From positions 1 to 62,300 of the forward strand of contig SVIS01000007.1 in assembly GCA_015069385.1 (NCBI GenBank): a stretch of 62,300 nucleotides of DNA, read 5' to 3'. This DNA is from Clostridiales bacterium (lineage in GTDB: Bacteria > Bacillota > Clostridia > Christensenellales > UBA1242). Position 1 is the stretch's first letter; each line of letters begins with the position of its first letter. The notes below the pieces were generated by a model that worked only from the letters and a program-made list of their open reading frames with translations, was not told the origin of the DNA and did not search any database. A program made the position numbers and the translations under genes. Below, one piece after another: positions 61,042 through 62,300 of this stretch.

Positions 61042-61118
61042 GGGAGTTTAGCTCAGTTGGCTAGAGCATCTGCCTTACAAGCAGAGGGTCATTGGTTCGA
61101 GTCCATTAACTCCCACCA
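61042..61118 (+). tRNA. tRNA-Val (anticodon TAC)
   Basis: Acceptor GGGAGTT with AACTCCC, anticodon stem TCTGC/GCAGA around CTTACAA (anticodon TAC), T loop GGTTCGAGTCC, discriminator A and encoded CCA. Confidence 0.97.
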
Positions 61119-61129
61119 TATTGTGTGTT

Positions 61130-61170
61130 GGAATACGAGAGGTGCTATATCTTGTATTCCTTTTTTTTGT
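61130..61170 (+). terminator. Terminator of tRNA-Val
   Basis: GGAATAC pairs with GTATTCC around a 17-base loop (itself partly paired), followed by TTTTTTTT. A tandem TGGGTCAAGTT/TGGGTCAAAAT motif follows at about 61196-61217. Confidence 0.8.
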
Positions 61171-61282
61171 TTTTATCAAAATTTTTTAATTTTTTTGGGT
61201 CAAGTTTGGGTCAAAATTAGTAGGTATAATATTTGTAAACTTATACAAATTGTGATAGATGACATATTATTTATTTATATTG

Positions 61283-61311
61283 TTGACATACTCTTAATTT
61301 GTATGTATAAT
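61283..61311 (+). promoter_or_regulatory. Promoter of the tandem-HTH gene
   Basis: Perfect TTGACA (61283-61288), 17-bp spacer, TATAAT (61306-61311). Confidence 0.85.
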
Positions 61312-61356
61312 AAGTTTTGTACTGATATTATTATAGGTTTTTAGAGAGAGGATTAA

Positions 61357-61785
61357 ATGAGAACACGTTTTATACAAACATTAAAAGAATATATTGAAAA
61401 AGAGGGCTTAACAAATCATAAATTTGCTGACATGGTTGGAATTAAATTATCAACATTTTATGATTTTTTAAGAAGTGATGATATTATGCTTAGAAATGTA
61501 TTAAAGATTGTTGATTATCTTGGTGCATCTTTAGATTATTTTGAAGGCAAAACAAAAAATTTCTATTGTGATTATAAAAAAGATTATAAAGTAGACTTGC
61601 AAGCACAAGTAAAAAAATATTTAAAAGAAAAAAATATTCCGTTATATCGTATGTGTGATGAAATAGGCATGTCTCGTACAAATTATTTCCGTTGGAGAGA
61701 TGGTGATTGTCCAAAATATTATTCTATAGTTCAAATGGCAAACTATTTTGGCGTTTCAATTGATGAATTTATAGGTAGAGTATAA
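61357..61785 (+). CDS. Tandem helix-turn-helix regulator
   Basis: 142 residues with two XRE-like domains in one chain: about 4-66 ('LTNHKFADMVGIKLSTFYDF') and 80-142 ('IPLYRMCDEIGMSRTNYFRW'), each closing with 'YLGASLDYFEGK' and 'YFGVSIDEFIGR'. Two DNA-binding domains in tandem would allow binding of a direct repeat as a monomer. Perfect promoter, GAGAGAGGA ribosome binding site. It lies directly before the phase-variable surface gene and may control it; inferred from position only. Confidence 0.85.
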   Translation: MRTRFIQTLKEYIEKEGLTNHKFADMVGIKLSTFYDFLRSDDIMLRNVLKIVDYLGASLDYFEGKTKNFYCDYKKDYKVDLQAQVKKYLKEKNIPLYRMCDEIGMSRTNYFRWRDGDCPKYYSIVQMANYFGVSIDEFIGRV

Positions 61786-61804
61786 TTACATAATTTAAGT
61801 TTTT

Positions 61805-61835
61805 AAAAGCAGGCATAAGCCTGCTTTTTTATTAT
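61805..61835 (+). terminator. Terminator
   Basis: AAGCAGGC with GCCTGCTT (loop ATAA), then TTTTATT. Confidence 0.92.
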
Positions 61836-61896
61836 GCAAAAATAATCAAGAACTACAAGATTAAACTAAAATTTTTTAAAATTATCTTTAATTTGC

Positions 61897-61924
61897 TTGA
61901 CAATCGGCTGGGGGGGGGTAGAAT
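61897..61924 (+). promoter_or_regulatory. Promoter with a G9 tract in its spacer (probable phase-variable switch)
   Basis: TTGACA (61897-61902) and TAGAAT (61919-61924) are separated by 16 bp, of which nine are consecutive G (61910-61918). Gain of one G would give the optimal 17-bp spacing, loss would weaken the promoter. Downstream lie AAAGGAG (61941-61947) and the ATG at 61956. Confidence 0.75.
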
Positions 61925-61955
61925 ACAAATATATCATTAAAAAGGAGAAAGATAT

Positions 61956-62300
61956 ATGAAGAAAAACTATAAATGGCTAATAAACATTGCGGCAATATGT
62001 TTATGCATATGCGCTATGGCAATAGGCATATATGCAGCCAAACAAGCCTCACTTACTGCCACCGGAACAATAGGCTTTACAGCCCATGATTGTACAGTAG
62101 AAGTGTCTGGCACAATAGATGCATATGCCGAAGGCGGAAGTGAAAAACTAACAGGTGATAATGCAACTATAGAAAAACAAACAGTGGCATCAGAGGGTTT
62201 AACATATAACTTCCCAGCAGGCATGCATTTTAGTGACTTAAATGAGGGAGGAGATGTAATAACAATAAATCTTACAATAACAAATAAGTCAGCGTATACG
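61956..62300 (+). CDS. Exported protein with SipW-type signal, 5' part only
   Basis: 115 codons to the window edge. Signal 'WLINIAAICLCICAMAIGIY' is followed by AAKQASLTATGTIGF, reminiscent of TasA/CalY-like SipW-dependent proteins; the mature part is Thr/Gly-rich beta sequence ('NLNEGG'-like 'DLNEGGDVITINLTITN'). Codon use here is clearly more G+C-rich (GCC, GGC, ACC, CCC) than in neighbouring genes, suggesting recent transfer or strong expression selection. AAAGGAG ribosome binding site. Expression is probably switched by the G9 tract in the promoter. Possibly related in architecture to the LRR protein cut at the left edge. Confidence 0.82.
   Translation, partial: MKKNYKWLINIAAICLCICAMAIGIYAAKQASLTATGTIGFTAHDCTVEVSGTIDAYAEGGSEKLTGDNATIEKQTVASEGLTYNFPAGMHFSDLNEGGDVITINLTITNKSAYT

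Noticed and set aside
61196..61217. Tandem TGGGTCAAG/TGGGTCAAA after tRNA-Val as a phage attachment site
   Set aside because: No copy of the tRNA 3' end and no integrase gene in the window; the motif alone is too weak.

Overview
The window is about 30% G+C or less, with good Shine-Dalgarno sites, sigma-A type promoters, abundant U-tailed terminators and TGA used as a stop (for example at 26062-26064 and 35016-35018). Together with the gene content (archaeal-type AspRS plus GatCAB, pyruvate formate-lyase, SipW-like signal peptidase, BspA-type leucine-rich repeats, InlB-type repeats) this points to an uncultured, anaerobic, probably gut-associated member of the Bacillota (Clostridia or a related low-GC lineage). 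Nearly all genes are on the + strand. I cannot assign a species.

1-7.8 kb: the 3' end of an exported LRR protein, a small unknown gene, then translation genes. tyrS is preceded by a 15-codon leader ORF with five consecutive Tyr codons and alternative hairpins. The aspS-gatC-gatA-gatB operon, which would make Asn-tRNA(Asn) indirectly, is preceded by a leader ORF with six consecutive Asn codons and a terminator. Both look like ribosome-mediated attenuators in an organism type where T-boxes would be expected; the Asn leader matches the product of the whole four-gene pathway. 7.9-11.3 kb: a 1,147-residue fusion of a cytoplasmic XRE helix-turn-helix, one membrane helix, a catalytically dead HtrA-like domain, InlB-type repeats and a GLUG-like C-terminus. 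11.5-11.8 kb: tRNA-Lys and tRNA-Leu.

11.8-30.2 kb: a run of mostly single, separately promoted small genes (two NUDIX proteins, isochorismatase-like hydrolase, P-loop kinase, HIT protein, shortened formate-tetrahydrofolate ligase, nitroreductase, histidine phosphatases, rhomboid, DUF1963, acetyltransferases) interrupted by a pflB-CYTH-pflA operon. At 26.8-28.8 kb a lipoprotein gene is flanked by two clusters of a TTGTCCACC 9-mer, direct repeats, an orphan promoter-terminator unit and a G9 tract, followed by a degenerate phosphatase gene and a phosphatase pseudogene.

30.2-44 kb: SAM riboswitch plus metK, a lipoprotein, an operon of two paralogous LRR proteins separated by a small coiled-coil gene, a lytic transglycosylase, a 1,055-residue surface protein on the - strand, a TauE-like transporter split into two half-genes, and a SipW-like signal peptidase with a histone-H1-like tail. 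43.4-46.4 kb: an RNA-modification operon (RlmD-like, TcdA, TtcA-like), apparently leaderless, and tRNA-Gln. 46.5-50 kb: ATP-grasp protein, a phosphodiester glycosidase-HD fusion and an APH-like kinase. 50-57.3 kb: XRE regulator, an ABC-F ATPase behind a leader peptide and alternative hairpins, HtrA protease, uppP, groES-groEL. 57.7-62.3 kb: a sigma-like HTH protein, an SH3-like membrane protein, an isolated phage terminase large subunit, a small basic peptide gene, tRNA-Val, a tandem-HTH protein and the start of an exported protein whose promoter spacer contains a G9 tract, a likely phase-variation switch.
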